A stretch of 64,000 nucleotides of DNA from Candidatus Brocadiaceae bacterium (GTDB taxonomy: Bacteria > Planctomycetota > Brocadiia > SM23-32): contig JAAYEJ010000043.1 of NCBI GenBank assembly GCA_012728835.1, positions 1 to 64,000 of the forward strand, read 5' to 3'. Of this stretch, positions 17,176-25,890 are shown one piece after another. The number at the start of each line of letters is the position of its first letter. The stretch's first letter is position 1. Below the pieces are notes generated by a model, which saw nothing but the letters and a program-made list of their open reading frames with translations, did no database searches and was not told the DNA's origin. The translations under genes and the position numbers were made by a program.

Positions 17176-18390
17176 TCATCGGATCAACTCCTGAAGCGTG
17201 AACACGGGCAGCAACATGCCGATGACCACCAGCCCGATCAGGGCGGCCATCAGGAACAGGAGCGCCGGCTCGGCCAGCGCCACGAGCATGCGCAGGCGTC
17301 GGTCCAGGTCGCCCTCATAGGAGGCGGCCAGGCGCACCATCTCCTTGTCCAGCCGCCCCGTCTGCTCGGCCACGGCGGTCATCTCCGCCACGGACGGAGG
17401 GAACAGCTCGGGACTGGCCGCGAGGCTGGCGGACAGCGAACTGCCCTGCTGCACCTCACTCGTGGCGCGGTCGACGGCGTCGCTGAGCGTCTGGTTTCCG
17501 ATGGCCTCCTTGGCCACGCGAAGGGCGGCGATCAGCGGCACGCCGGCCCCCAGAAGCGTCCCCAGCATCCGGCAGAAGCGCACCAGCGCGAACCGTGCGG
17601 ACACGGTCCCGACGCCGGGGGTGTGCAGCACCATGCGCTCGAAGGTGCGCCGGCCCGATTCGGACGAGAGCGCCCGCCTGGACACGACCACGAGCACGGC
17701 CACGACGGCGGCGATCGCCAGGCCGTTCCTCACGATGAAGCGGCTGGCCCCCACGATGGCCTTGGTCAGCCAGGGGAGCGCCCCGCCGAACTCCTCGAAC
17801 ACGCCCGAGAACCGCGGGATGAAGTAGGCCATCAGGAACGCCAGCACGCCGGCAGCCAGAACCGCCAGCACCACGGGGTATACCAACGCCGCCTTCACCC
17901 GACCGACCAGATCCTGCTCGCGCGAGCGGAACTCGGCGATCTGCTCCAGCACCAGGTCCAGGAATCCGCCGGCCTCGCCCGCACGCACCATGGCCACGTG
18001 GACGGGCGGAAACGAGGCCGGCCAGCGCGCCAGCGCGTCCGCCAGCGAGTCGCCGTCGGCCACCGAGTCGTGGATCGCCTGCCACTGCCGCCGCGCCGCC
18101 GCATGCGCCGCCTGGCCGCTGAGGATCGAGAGCGCGCGGCTCAGCGAGACGCCGGCGGCCAGCAGGTTGGCCAGCTCGCGCGTGAACGCGTCCACCGTCG
18201 CACGCGAGACCTTCCCCGGCCGCCCGCCCGTGCGCCCCCGCGCACCAGCCGGCGCCGAGTCCTCCACGGCCACGGGCGTCAGGCCGCGCGCCTCCAGTTC
18301 GTCCAGCGCGGCGGCACGGCCGTCGGCCGTGAGGCTTCCGGCCACCTCACGGCCGGCCTGGTCCACCGCTCTGTAGGCAAACGTCGCCAT
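17176..18390 (-). CDS. gspF: Type II secretion inner-membrane platform protein GspF
   Basis: A 404-residue polytopic protein with the two tandem GspF domains (each with about 120 cytoplasmic residues and FxxELAxLLxAGxxL, seen as FTRELANLLAAGVSL near residue 70) and three membrane segments, the last near the C-terminus (ALLFLMAALIGLVVIGML). It couples the GspE ATPase to pseudopilus assembly. It starts 25 bases after gspE; its stop is overlapped by the alternative gspG start. Confidence 0.93.
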   Translation of the reverse strand: MATFAYRAVDQAGREVAGSLTADGRAAALDELEARGLTPVAVEDSAPAGARGRTGGRPGKVSRATVDAFTRELANLLAAGVSLSRALSILSGQAAHAAARRQWQAIHDSVADGDSLADALARWPASFPPVHVAMVRAGEAGGFLDLVLEQIAEFRSREQDLVGRVKAALVYPVVLAVLAAGVLAFLMAYFIPRFSGVFEEFGGALPWLTKAIVGASRFIVRNGLAIAAVVAVLVVVSRRALSSESGRRTFERMVLHTPGVGTVSARFALVRFCRMLGTLLGAGVPLIAALRVAKEAIGNQTLSDAVDRATSEVQQGSSLSASLAASPELFPPSVAEMTAVAEQTGRLDKEMVRLAASYEGDLDRRLRMLVALAEPALLFLMAALIGLVVIGMLLPVFTLQELIR

Positions 18391-18415
18391 CGGGTCGTCC
18401 TGCCCTGAATGCGTA

Positions 18416-20122
18416 TCACACCGGAAGGGAGCCGTTGCCGCGTTCGTCGCGCGTCACCCGCACGACCTCCTGCACGCTCGTGCGCCCCGCCGCCACGTGC
18501 CGCCAGCCGTCCTGCCGGAGGCTCTTCATCCCCTGCTCGATCGCCAGGCGGCGAATCTGGCGGGAGGACACGTTGCGCAGGATCATCTCGCGCATCTCGT
18601 CGGTCACGGGCATCAGTTCGAAGACCCCCTGCCGGCCGCGATAGCCCGTCCGGAGGCATTCGCGGCATCCGCGCCCGATGAACACCCTCTGCGGAATCTC
18701 GTCGCCGACCATCTGGCGCAGCTTCTCCCACTCGGCGCGCGAGCACTCGTCTTTGCACTCGGGGCAGATGCAGCGCACAAGGCGCTGCGCCAGCACGGCC
18801 TCCAGCGACGAGGCCACCAGGTAGGGCTCCACCCCCATGTCCACAAGACGCGTCAGCGCACCGGGGGCGTCGTTGGTGTGCAGCGTGCTGAAGACAAGAT
18901 GGCCCGTCAGAGAGGCCTGCACGGCGATCTCGGCCGTCTCCAGGTCGCGGATCTCGCCCACGAGCACGACGTCCGGGTCGTGCCGCAGGATGGACCGCAG
19001 CCCGAGGGCGAACGTCAGCCCCGCCTTCGTGGACACCTGAATCTGGTTGATGCCGCGCAGGTGGTATTCGACCGGGTCCTCGATGGTGATGATCTTGCGG
19101 TCGATGTCGTTGATGCGCGAGAGGCCCGCGTAGAGGGTCGTCGTCTTGCCGCTCCCGGTCGGGCCGGTCACGAGCATGATCCCGTGCGGGACCTGGAGGA
19201 TGCGCTCGAACTGCCGGCAGTCCTCGTCGGACATCCCGAGACTCTCCAACCCGAGGAGGGCCCCGCTGCGGTCCAGCAGGCGCAGCACCACGGCCTCGCC
19301 GTGAAGCATGGGGATGACCGAGGCCCGCACGTCCACGTCGTGGCCGCCGGCCTTGAGGCGGATGCGGCCGTCCTGGGGCAGCCGTTTCTCGGCGATGTCC
19401 AGGCGGCTCATGATCTTCAGGCGCGAGACGATGGCGGCCTGGAAGCGCCGCACCTCCGGCGGGATCACGGCCTCCTGCAGGATGCCGTCGACGCGGTAGC
19501 GCACGCGGAGCTGGTCCTCAAACGGCTCGAAGTGCACGTCCGTCGCCCGCAGATCGATCGCCTCGGTCAGCACCTGGTTCACCAGCCGGATGATCGAGGC
19601 GTCCTCGGCCGCAGCGGCCAGGTCGACCGTGCCGTCCGTGTCGACGTCGATGACCTGGACGTTGTCCCCGTCGGCCTCCGAGACGAGCGACTGGACGGTG
19701 TCGGCCCCGACGCCGAGGAAACTGCGCAGGCAGCGGTTGATCTCCTCGGACGTCGCCGCCGCCGGGCGCAGGTTGCGGCCGGTGACCAGCCGCAATTCGT
19801 CCAGACCCGTCGTGTCCGAGAGCCGGCTGGTGGCCACCGTCACGCAGCCATCGTCCTCGCGCACGGGCAGCAGGCCGTGCTTTAGAAGCAGGCGTGCGGG
19901 GAACCGGGACACGACCTCCCGGCTGGGCGGGTCGGCCTCCAGGTCCGCGTACGGGATGTCGAACTCCCGGGCGAGGAACCGCAGGACCTCGTCCTCGGGC
20001 AGCCCCGCCTCGCGCAGCGCCTCGTCCAGCGGCGTGCCCGCCTGCTGAAGGCGCCGGACCTCGGCCGCCGAGTCGGCGGCGACGAGGCCCGCACCGCACA
20101 TCTTCGTCAGGATGTCGTTCAT
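18416..20122 (-). CDS. gspE: Type II secretion ATPase GspE
   Basis: A 568-residue GspE/PulE ATPase. The N-terminal N1E/MshEN domain (LAREFDIPYADLE) is followed by the ATPase core: Walker A GPTGSGKTT, the Asp box (KIITIEDPVEY), Walker B-like DPDVVLVGEIRD, the His box (GHLVFSTLHTNDA) and a four-Cys zinc motif (CICPEC ... GCREC). It powers pseudopilus growth. ATG 20122 is used; an in-frame GTG at 20131 would add three residues. It is the second gene of the operon, 66 bases after the small secreted protein. Confidence 0.93.
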   Translation of the reverse strand: MNDILTKMCGAGLVAADSAAEVRRLQQAGTPLDEALREAGLPEDEVLRFLAREFDIPYADLEADPPSREVVSRFPARLLLKHGLLPVREDDGCVTVATSRLSDTTGLDELRLVTGRNLRPAAATSEEINRCLRSFLGVGADTVQSLVSEADGDNVQVIDVDTDGTVDLAAAAEDASIIRLVNQVLTEAIDLRATDVHFEPFEDQLRVRYRVDGILQEAVIPPEVRRFQAAIVSRLKIMSRLDIAEKRLPQDGRIRLKAGGHDVDVRASVIPMLHGEAVVLRLLDRSGALLGLESLGMSDEDCRQFERILQVPHGIMLVTGPTGSGKTTTLYAGLSRINDIDRKIITIEDPVEYHLRGINQIQVSTKAGLTFALGLRSILRHDPDVVLVGEIRDLETAEIAVQASLTGHLVFSTLHTNDAPGALTRLVDMGVEPYLVASSLEAVLAQRLVRCICPECKDECSRAEWEKLRQMVGDEIPQRVFIGRGCRECLRTGYRGRQGVFELMPVTDEMREMILRNVSSRQIRRLAIEQGMKSLRQDGWRHVAAGRTSVQEVVRVTRDERGNGSLPV

Positions 20123-20188
20123 GAACCCCACACTGCGCAGTCCGGCGGCCCCGCCGTGCGGACGGCCGCCGGACCGCGCCCAGGGATG

Positions 20189-20716
20189 TCAGTCCAGAAG
20201 ACCCATCAGTACCAGTTGAGCCTCCTGCCGCATCGTGATGACCTCGCGCAGTTCCTTCTGCGCCACGTCCAGTTGCTCCTTCACCTTCTCCCGGGCCTCC
20301 CGCATGGCCGTCAGCCCGGTCCGGATCTGATCTGCGGTCGAGTTCGCGTCCGCCAGCGTCTCCCGCAGCGCATCGACGGCCTTCTGGAGCTCCGACTGCG
20401 GCTCAGCGCCGCGCCGGACCGGCCGGCCGCCCGGGCCGCCGCGCGTGCCCATGCGCATGCCGCCCATGTTCAGTTGACCCGAGAGGTCCTGCACCTTCTG
20501 GACGCGCGGGCCCAGCAGTGCCCACTCCTCCTCGGTCGCCCCCAGCGCCTCCCTCATCCGCTCAGCCATCCGCTGACGCATCTGCTCGGGATCCCATCCG
20601 CCCCGGCCGCCGCCGGCACCCCGCCCGGGGCCGGCCTGCTGGCAGTAGACCGTCCCGGCCAGAAGGCTCCCCACCAACGCCACCGCCGCAACCATCGCCA
20701 CCGTTCTCCACGACAT
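20189..20716 (-). CDS. Small secreted helical protein of unknown function
   Basis: A 175-residue protein not recognised as a named family. It has a signal peptide (VAMVAAVALVGSLLAGTVYC) and then a Gly/Arg-rich segment, a DPEQMRQRMAERMREALGA helix and a long C-terminal amphipathic helix pair rich in Glu, Arg and Leu. The general look is that of Spy/CpxP-like periplasmic helical proteins, but no LTxxQ motif is seen. The cysteine at the end of the hydrophobic stretch is not in a good lipobox. The ATG at 20716 is preceded by GGAGGAGACGGAG. It is the first gene of the type II secretion operon, so a chaperone or accessory role is possible but unproven. Confidence 0.6.
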   Translation of the reverse strand: MSWRTVAMVAAVALVGSLLAGTVYCQQAGPGRGAGGGRGGWDPEQMRQRMAERMREALGATEEEWALLGPRVQKVQDLSGQLNMGGMRMGTRGGPGGRPVRRGAEPQSELQKAVDALRETLADANSTADQIRTGLTAMREAREKVKEQLDVAQKELREVITMRQEAQLVLMGLLD

Positions 20717-20752
20717 CTCCGTCTCCTCCGCCAGAACCCCGCTCACTGTGCC

Positions 20753-20772
20753 CCGGACACCCGTGTGTCCGG
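20753..20772. other. Hairpin in the leader of the type II secretion operon
   Basis: A perfect 8-bp inverted repeat (CCGGACAC, loop CCGT, GTGTCCGG), 37 bases upstream of the first start codon of the operon and between two divergent genes. It could be an RNA leader hairpin or a protein-binding palindrome; nothing in the sequence decides which. Confidence 0.45.
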
Positions 20773-20870
20773 CCTCTCCTGGGTGTTAAACGGACGGCGG
20801 CGGCGGAACCTGCGCGCCAATCCGCCCCGGAGGTCGGCGCCCGCGCGACCGCGACCCCGCCGGACGGGTG

Positions 20871-20879
20871 TGGTAGAAT
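20871..20879 (+). promoter_or_regulatory. Extended -10 element of the nitrilase-family gene
   Basis: TG-G-TAGAAT (20871-20879), about 50 bases before the ATG at 20931. No convincing -35 is present, which fits an extended -10 promoter. Confidence 0.4.
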
Positions 20880-20930
20880 CCGCTCAATGCCCCCACGGAG
20901 TGCGGCAGCCCCTCGGAAGGAGAGACTTCG

Positions 20931-21836
20931 ATGTCCCGCAAGGCGCGCATCTGCACGATCTCCATGAACTCGCTGGTGCACGGCAACCGTTCGTCGAAGG
21001 AGGACCGCTTCCGCGAGGCGGAGGCGAAGATGAAGCAGGGCGCGCTGGATGCCCCCGACCTGTTCCTGCTGCCCGAGACGTTCCTGTGCAACGACGTGCC
21101 GGGCGCCTTCGCCGACCCGGCCAACATCGAGGAGGAAGGCAACGAGGCCTACGAGCGCCTCGGCGCGGCCGCCCGGGCCTACGGCGCCTACGTGGCCGCC
21201 CCCCTTCTGACCCGTCTGGACGGGGTGCCGCGCAACTCGACCGTGATCTTCGACCGCGGAGGTTCCCCCGTCTACGCCTACCACAAGACCTACCTGACCG
21301 GCGGAGAGGCCGCCGCCGGCCTCGTCCCCGGGGAGCGTCGGCAGGAGGCATTCGACGCCGACTTCGGCCGACTGGGCATCGCCATCTGCTACGACCTGAA
21401 CTTCCAGCCGCTCCTGCGGCACTACTACGACCAGGGCGTCGAGGTCCTGCTGTTCACCACCTACTTCCCCGGCGGCATGCTGCTTCGCTCCTGGGCGTAC
21501 CTCTACTCCTTCCACGCGGTGTCGAGCCACGCGCAGGGACACGAGAGCATGTTCGTCAACCCCCTGGGCTACGTAGTGGCGCGCGCCAACATGTTCGCCC
21601 AGGCGCTCACGCACGAATTCCAGCTCGACTGCGTCCTGGCCCCCTACTACGGCAACCGGAACGCCGTGCAGGCCGCCAAGGAGAAGTACGGCCCCGAGCT
21701 GGAGCTGGACATCCACCGCGCCGAAGGCGACGTGATCCTCTACTACCACGGCACGCAGACCACGGCGCGCGACATCGTGCGCGAGTTCGAGATCCGCACC
21801 CGCGCCGACTACTACCGGGGAGAGCACCTGCTGTAG
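20931..21836 (+). CDS. Carbon-nitrogen (nitrilase-family) hydrolase
   Basis: A 301-residue cytoplasmic amidase/nitrilase-superfamily hydrolase. The catalytic triad is visible: E49 (LLPETF), K119 (YHKTYL) and C153 (AICYDLNF). No signal peptide. It could hydrolyse an amide, ureido compound or nitrile; nothing identifies the substrate. GGAGAGAC precedes the ATG. It is a single-gene unit, divergent from the type II secretion operon and upstream of the GH2-like gene, which has its own promoter. Confidence 0.88.
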   Translation: MSRKARICTISMNSLVHGNRSSKEDRFREAEAKMKQGALDAPDLFLLPETFLCNDVPGAFADPANIEEEGNEAYERLGAAARAYGAYVAAPLLTRLDGVPRNSTVIFDRGGSPVYAYHKTYLTGGEAAAGLVPGERRQEAFDADFGRLGIAICYDLNFQPLLRHYYDQGVEVLLFTTYFPGGMLLRSWAYLYSFHAVSSHAQGHESMFVNPLGYVVARANMFAQALTHEFQLDCVLAPYYGNRNAVQAAKEKYGPELELDIHRAEGDVILYYHGTQTTARDIVREFEIRTRADYYRGEHLL

Positions 21837-21854
21837 GGGCGGCGCACGAACCGT

Positions 21855-21883
21855 TTGACAACCCGCCGGCACGTGCATAGAAT
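21855..21883 (+). promoter_or_regulatory. Sigma70-type promoter of the GH2-like/GH29 pair
   Basis: TTGACA (21855-21860), 17-base spacer, TAGAAT (21878-21883), an almost consensus promoter 88 bases before the GH2-like ATG. The nitrilase gene ends only 19 bases upstream of it. Confidence 0.7.
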
Positions 21884-21970
21884 CCCGCCCTCGGGGCCCG
21901 GGAGGCCGTCCGTGCACATCCGGAGTTGGGAAGAGCCCTGCAGCAGCCGGGCCCGGATCGGAGGGACGCC

Positions 21971-24900
21971 ATGACGTGCTCCAGCCGCATCGCCGTCGTC
22001 TGTCTCCTCGCTCTGTGGACCTCTCTCCCGTCGGGCGCCCGCGCCGGGCAGTCGGCGGACGTTGTGCTCCCGCCCGGCGTGAGCGCCGTCTGGGACGTGC
22101 GGCAGGCGCACCGCGACACGACGGCCACGCGCGAGCGCATCTGCATCAACGGCCTCTGGCGGTTCCAGCCCGCAGGTGCCGACGAGGAGCCGGTGCCGCC
22201 CCCCGGGAGCGGGTGGGGGTACTTCAAGGTGCCCGGCCCCTGGCCCGCCGACACCAACGGCGACCAGACGATCTACGCCGCCGAGGGATGGCAGGACCGA
22301 CTGCGCGGGCTGCAGGCGGCCTGGTACGAGCGCGAAATCGCCGTCCCGGAGCACTGGGAGGGCCGGCGCGTCGGCCTCTCCGTGCAGTGGCTGAACTCCT
22401 TCGCACGCATCTTCATCGACGGCCGGGAGGCCGGCACGCTGATCTTCCCCGGCGGCGAGGCGGACATCACGGCCGCCGTCACGCCCGGCCGCACGCATTC
22501 CCTGGCCATTCAGGCGTTCGCCCGGCGCCTGACCCGTGAGCAGAACGCCATGCTGCCTGCCGGCGATGGCGCCGGCAGGCGCGCGGCCGGCATCGCGCGC
22601 GGCGGCCTGGTAGGCGACGTCTACCTGACCGGCGTCCCGTCCGGCGAGCGCATCACGCACGTGCGGGTCGACACGTCCGTCCGTCGCCGGCTCCTGACCA
22701 TCGAGGCCGGCGTGGAGGGCCTCCGCGAGGGACGCCCCTATGCACTGCGGGTGCGCGTCATGGAGGACGGCCGCGAGGTGCTGGCGGCCGGCGGCGGCGA
22801 ACTCGTGGAGACCGGGGCCGGAGGAGGCCGAATGACGCTCCGCAGCGCATGGGCCGACCCGAAGCTCTGGGACGCCGACACGCCCGGGAATCAGTACGAC
22901 CTGCTCGTGGAACTGGTCGAGGACGGCCGGACGCTGGACGCCGCACACCCGGTGCGCTTCGGGTTCCGCGAGTTCTGGATCGACGGGCGCGACTTCTACC
23001 TGAACGGCAGCCGCGTCCACCTGCGCGCCGTCCCCATCGACTCGGCCCAGATCCGGCCCGGCACGGCCACCTACGAGGCCGCCTGCGGAACGATCCGCCG
23101 GCATCAGATGCTGGGCTTCAATGCCGTCTACACGCACAACTACGGCTGCACGCCCGGATCGCACATCGGCTTCGACGGCATGCTGAAGGCCGGCGACGAC
23201 ACCGGCATGCTGCTCTGCTTCTCGCTGCCGAGCATGCGCGCCTACGACTGGTCCACGGAAGAGGCGGTCGCCGCCTACCGACGGCACCTGGAGTGGTACG
23301 TCCGCCAGGCGCAGAACCATCCGAGCGTCATCATGTTCAGCCAGAACCACAATGTGCTGGCGTTCAGCGACGACCAGAACCCCCAGCGGGCGCCCCTGCC
23401 TCTCCCGGAGGCCCTCCCCGACTGGTATCGGCGACGCAACGCGCAGATGTGGGACCGCATCGCCATCCTGCGCGAGTTCGACACGGCCCACCCGGTCTAC
23501 AATCACTCCGGCCCGGCGCCCGACATCTACACCGTCAACTGCTACCTGAACTGGGTGCCGATGCAGGAACGGGCCGAGTGGTTCCAGCACTGGGCACGCG
23601 AGGGCCGGCATGCGCTGTTCCTGGTCGAGTACGGCGAACCGCTCATCTTCAGCTACAACTCCGGCCGCGGGCCGTGGAACGCATGGCGGGCGCCGCAGCT
23701 CCAGCAGTATCACTACACCGAATGGGGCGCACTGCTGCGGGGCGACGCCGCCTACGATCTGAGCGAGTTCGAGACCGGCCGGCTGCGCTGGGAGGCCGAG
23801 CAGTGGCGCATCGGCGAGCCCTTCGACCGGGGCCGCTACCCCCTGGGCCACCTGATCGCCACCGACATACCCAACCTGCGCGGCGTGCAGGCGGAGTACA
23901 TCACGCACACCTGGCCGTACTTCCGCACCCTCGGCCTGTCCGGCTTCAACATCTGGCACTACTGGAACCTCTGCTCTGTCCGCGAAGGCGTCGAACCGAA
24001 ACCGGTCGACCTGCCGACGGACTGGGAGAACCTGCAGCGCCCCGGCCTGAGCGTGGACAGGATCCCCGTCGAGGGCCGGATGCAGTACACGCTCACGAAC
24101 AGCGTGAGCGACTGGCCGCTGAACGTGCGCGGCGAGGCCCTGCTCCGCTACAACCGCCCCCTGCTGGCCTACATCGCCGGCGGATCGTTCCGCTTCACCG
24201 AGAAGGGACACAACTACCTGCCGGGCGAGCAGGTGGACAAACAGGTGATCGTCGTGAACGACTCCCGCCGCCCCGTCGTCTGCGACTGCACGTGGACCGT
24301 CTCCCTGCCGGACGAAGTGCGCGGGAAGGCGACCATCCGCGTCGAACCCGGCGAGAACGGCCGGAGCCCCCTCCGATTCCCCCTGCCGGACGCCCTGGAG
24401 CCGGGGGAGTACGCCATCGACCTCAAGGCCGCCTTCGACACCGGAGAGGTGCAGGAGCACTCGCTGGCCCTGCACGTGCTGGCGCCGGCGCCCCGGCGGT
24501 CGGCGCTCCGGGGCACGGTGGCCCTCTTCGACCCGGCGGGCGAGACGGCCGCCCTGCTGCGGGCCCTCGACGTGCCGTTCGAGGCCGTCGAGGCCGGGAC
24601 CGACCTGAGCGGCTACAACCTTGTAGTGATCGGCAAGCGGGCACTCACCGTCGACGGCCCCGGACCGGACCTCTCCGGCGTCCGGGACGGCCTGAAGGTC
24701 GTCGTCTTCGAGCAGACGGCCGAGGTGCTCGAGCGGCGCCTGGGCTTCCGCGTGGCGGAGTACGGACTGCGCAAGACCTTCGCCCGCGTGCCCGACCATC
24801 CCGTGTTGAGGGGCCTGTCGGAGCGGAACCTGCGCGATTGGCACGGCGAGGCGACGCTGGTGCCGCCGGCCATGACGAACCCGGACCCCAACACCAAGCC

Positions 24901-25858
24901 GAAGGCCACCTGGTGCGGGTTCGAGTCCGAACGCCCGGGACGCGCCGGCTGCTACGGCAACGTCTGCTCGGTCGCCATCGAGAAGCCCACGTGCGGCGAC
25001 TTCCTGCCGCTGGTCGACGGAGGATTCGCGCTCAAGTTCAGCCCCCTGCTGCTGCACACGGAGGGGCGAGGGTTGATGGCCTTCTGCCAGGCCGACGTGA
25101 CCGGGCGCACCCGGGAAGACCCGGCCGCCCGGCAACTGGCGGCCAACCTGCTCGAATTCGTGGCCGGCTACAGCCCGTCGCCCGCCCGCATCGCGGTCTA
25201 CGCGGGCGAGGAGGCCGGATTCGAGCACCTGAGAGCCGCCGGTGCGGACGCGGAACTCTACACCGGGCAGACCCTCGGCGAAGACCGCGTCGTGGTCCTG
25301 GGCCCGGGCGCCGCAGAGCGCGTCGGCGCGCACGCGGCCGGGCTCGCATCCTGGATCCGAGCGGGCGGCCGCGTGGTCGCCGTGGGCATCGTGCCGGAGG
25401 ACGCCGCTGCGCTGATCGCCGGCGGGATCACCTTCCACGAGGACGAGCACATCGCGTGCGTCTTCGAGCCGCCCGGGGCCGGGTCGGCTGCGGCGGGAAT
25501 CGGCTGCGGCGACCTGATGATCCGTGACCCCCGCACACTGTGGCTGGTCGCTTCCGGGGCCGCCGTCCTGGGCAACGGCGTGCTGGCCCACCGGGAGGAT
25601 CCGCCCGCGAGCTTCCTGCAACTGGTCCCCTGGCAGATCGACTACCGGAGGCTCTACAACGCCAAGCGCGGCTTCCAGGGCTCGAGCTTCGCCGTCAACC
25701 GCCTGCTGGCCAACACGGGCGTGCCCCTCCGGACGCCCCTGCCCGGGCGATTCGCCGACCCGGTCGAGGCCGAGCCGACGGCCGGGCGGTGGCTCGAGGG
25801 CCTCTACCTGGACGAACCTGTGGCGGAAGATGATCCGTACCGCTACTTCCGCTGGTAG
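21971..25858 (+). CDS. Secreted glycoside-hydrolase-family-2-like protein with C-terminal amidotransferase-fold region
   Basis: A 1295-residue exported protein. Signal peptide 1-24 (VCLLALWTSL ... ARA). Residues 55-210 resemble the GH2 sugar-binding jelly roll (WYEREIAVPEHWEG, INGLWRF), an Ig-like domain follows, and a TIM barrel runs from about 330 to 640. The expected nucleophile strand is present (LFLVEYGE, E553), but the acid/base strand that normally reads W-S-x-G-N-E has MFSQNHNV, with H460 in place of Glu. After 830 there is a Rossmann/glutamine-amidotransferase-like region with no clear catalytic Cys. It is followed after 32 bases by a fucosidase gene. Hydrolytic activity should not be assumed. 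Confidence 0.75.
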   Translation: MTCSSRIAVVCLLALWTSLPSGARAGQSADVVLPPGVSAVWDVRQAHRDTTATRERICINGLWRFQPAGADEEPVPPPGSGWGYFKVPGPWPADTNGDQTIYAAEGWQDRLRGLQAAWYEREIAVPEHWEGRRVGLSVQWLNSFARIFIDGREAGTLIFPGGEADITAAVTPGRTHSLAIQAFARRLTREQNAMLPAGDGAGRRAAGIARGGLVGDVYLTGVPSGERITHVRVDTSVRRRLLTIEAGVEGLREGRPYALRVRVMEDGREVLAAGGGELVETGAGGGRMTLRSAWADPKLWDADTPGNQYDLLVELVEDGRTLDAAHPVRFGFREFWIDGRDFYLNGSRVHLRAVPIDSAQIRPGTATYEAACGTIRRHQMLGFNAVYTHNYGCTPGSHIGFDGMLKAGDDTGMLLCFSLPSMRAYDWSTEEAVAAYRRHLEWYVRQAQNHPSVIMFSQNHNVLAFSDDQNPQRAPLPLPEALPDWYRRRNAQMWDRIAILREFDTAHPVYNHSGPAPDIYTVNCYLNWVPMQERAEWFQHWAREGRHALFLVEYGEPLIFSYNSGRGPWNAWRAPQLQQYHYTEWGALLRGDAAYDLSEFETGRLRWEAEQWRIGEPFDRGRYPLGHLIATDIPNLRGVQAEYITHTWPYFRTLGLSGFNIWHYWNLCSVREGVEPKPVDLPTDWENLQRPGLSVDRIPVEGRMQYTLTNSVSDWPLNVRGEALLRYNRPLLAYIAGGSFRFTEKGHNYLPGEQVDKQVIVVNDSRRPVVCDCTWTVSLPDEVRGKATIRVEPGENGRSPLRFPLPDALEPGEYAIDLKAAFDTGEVQEHSLALHVLAPAPRRSALRGTVALFDPAGETAALLRALDVPFEAVEAGTDLSGYNLVVIGKRALTVDGPGPDLSGVRDGLKVVVFEQTAEVLERRLGFRVAEYGLRKTFARVPDHPVLRGLSERNLRDWHGEATLVPPAMTNPDPNTKPKATWCGFESERPGRAGCYGNVCSVAIEKPTCGDFLPLVDGGFALKFSPLLLHTEGRGLMAFCQADVTGRTREDPAARQLAANLLEFVAGYSPSPARIAVYAGEEAGFEHLRAAGADAELYTGQTLGEDRVVVLGPGAAERVGAHAAGLASWIRAGGRVVAVGIVPEDAAALIAGGITFHEDEHIACVFEPPGAGSAAAGIGCGDLMIRDPRTLWLVASGAAVLGNGVLAHREDPPASFLQLVPWQIDYRRLYNAKRGFQGSSFAVNRLLANTGVPLRTPLPGRFADPVEAEPTAGRWLEGLYLDEPVAEDDPYRYFRW

Positions 25859-25890
25859 CCTCGATCCCTGACCCCGCGGGAGACATCGCC

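Noticed and set aside
21812-25621. A 1269-codon minus-strand frame
   Set aside because: It is the antisense shadow of the GH2-like gene, whose protein has a signal peptide and domain matches.
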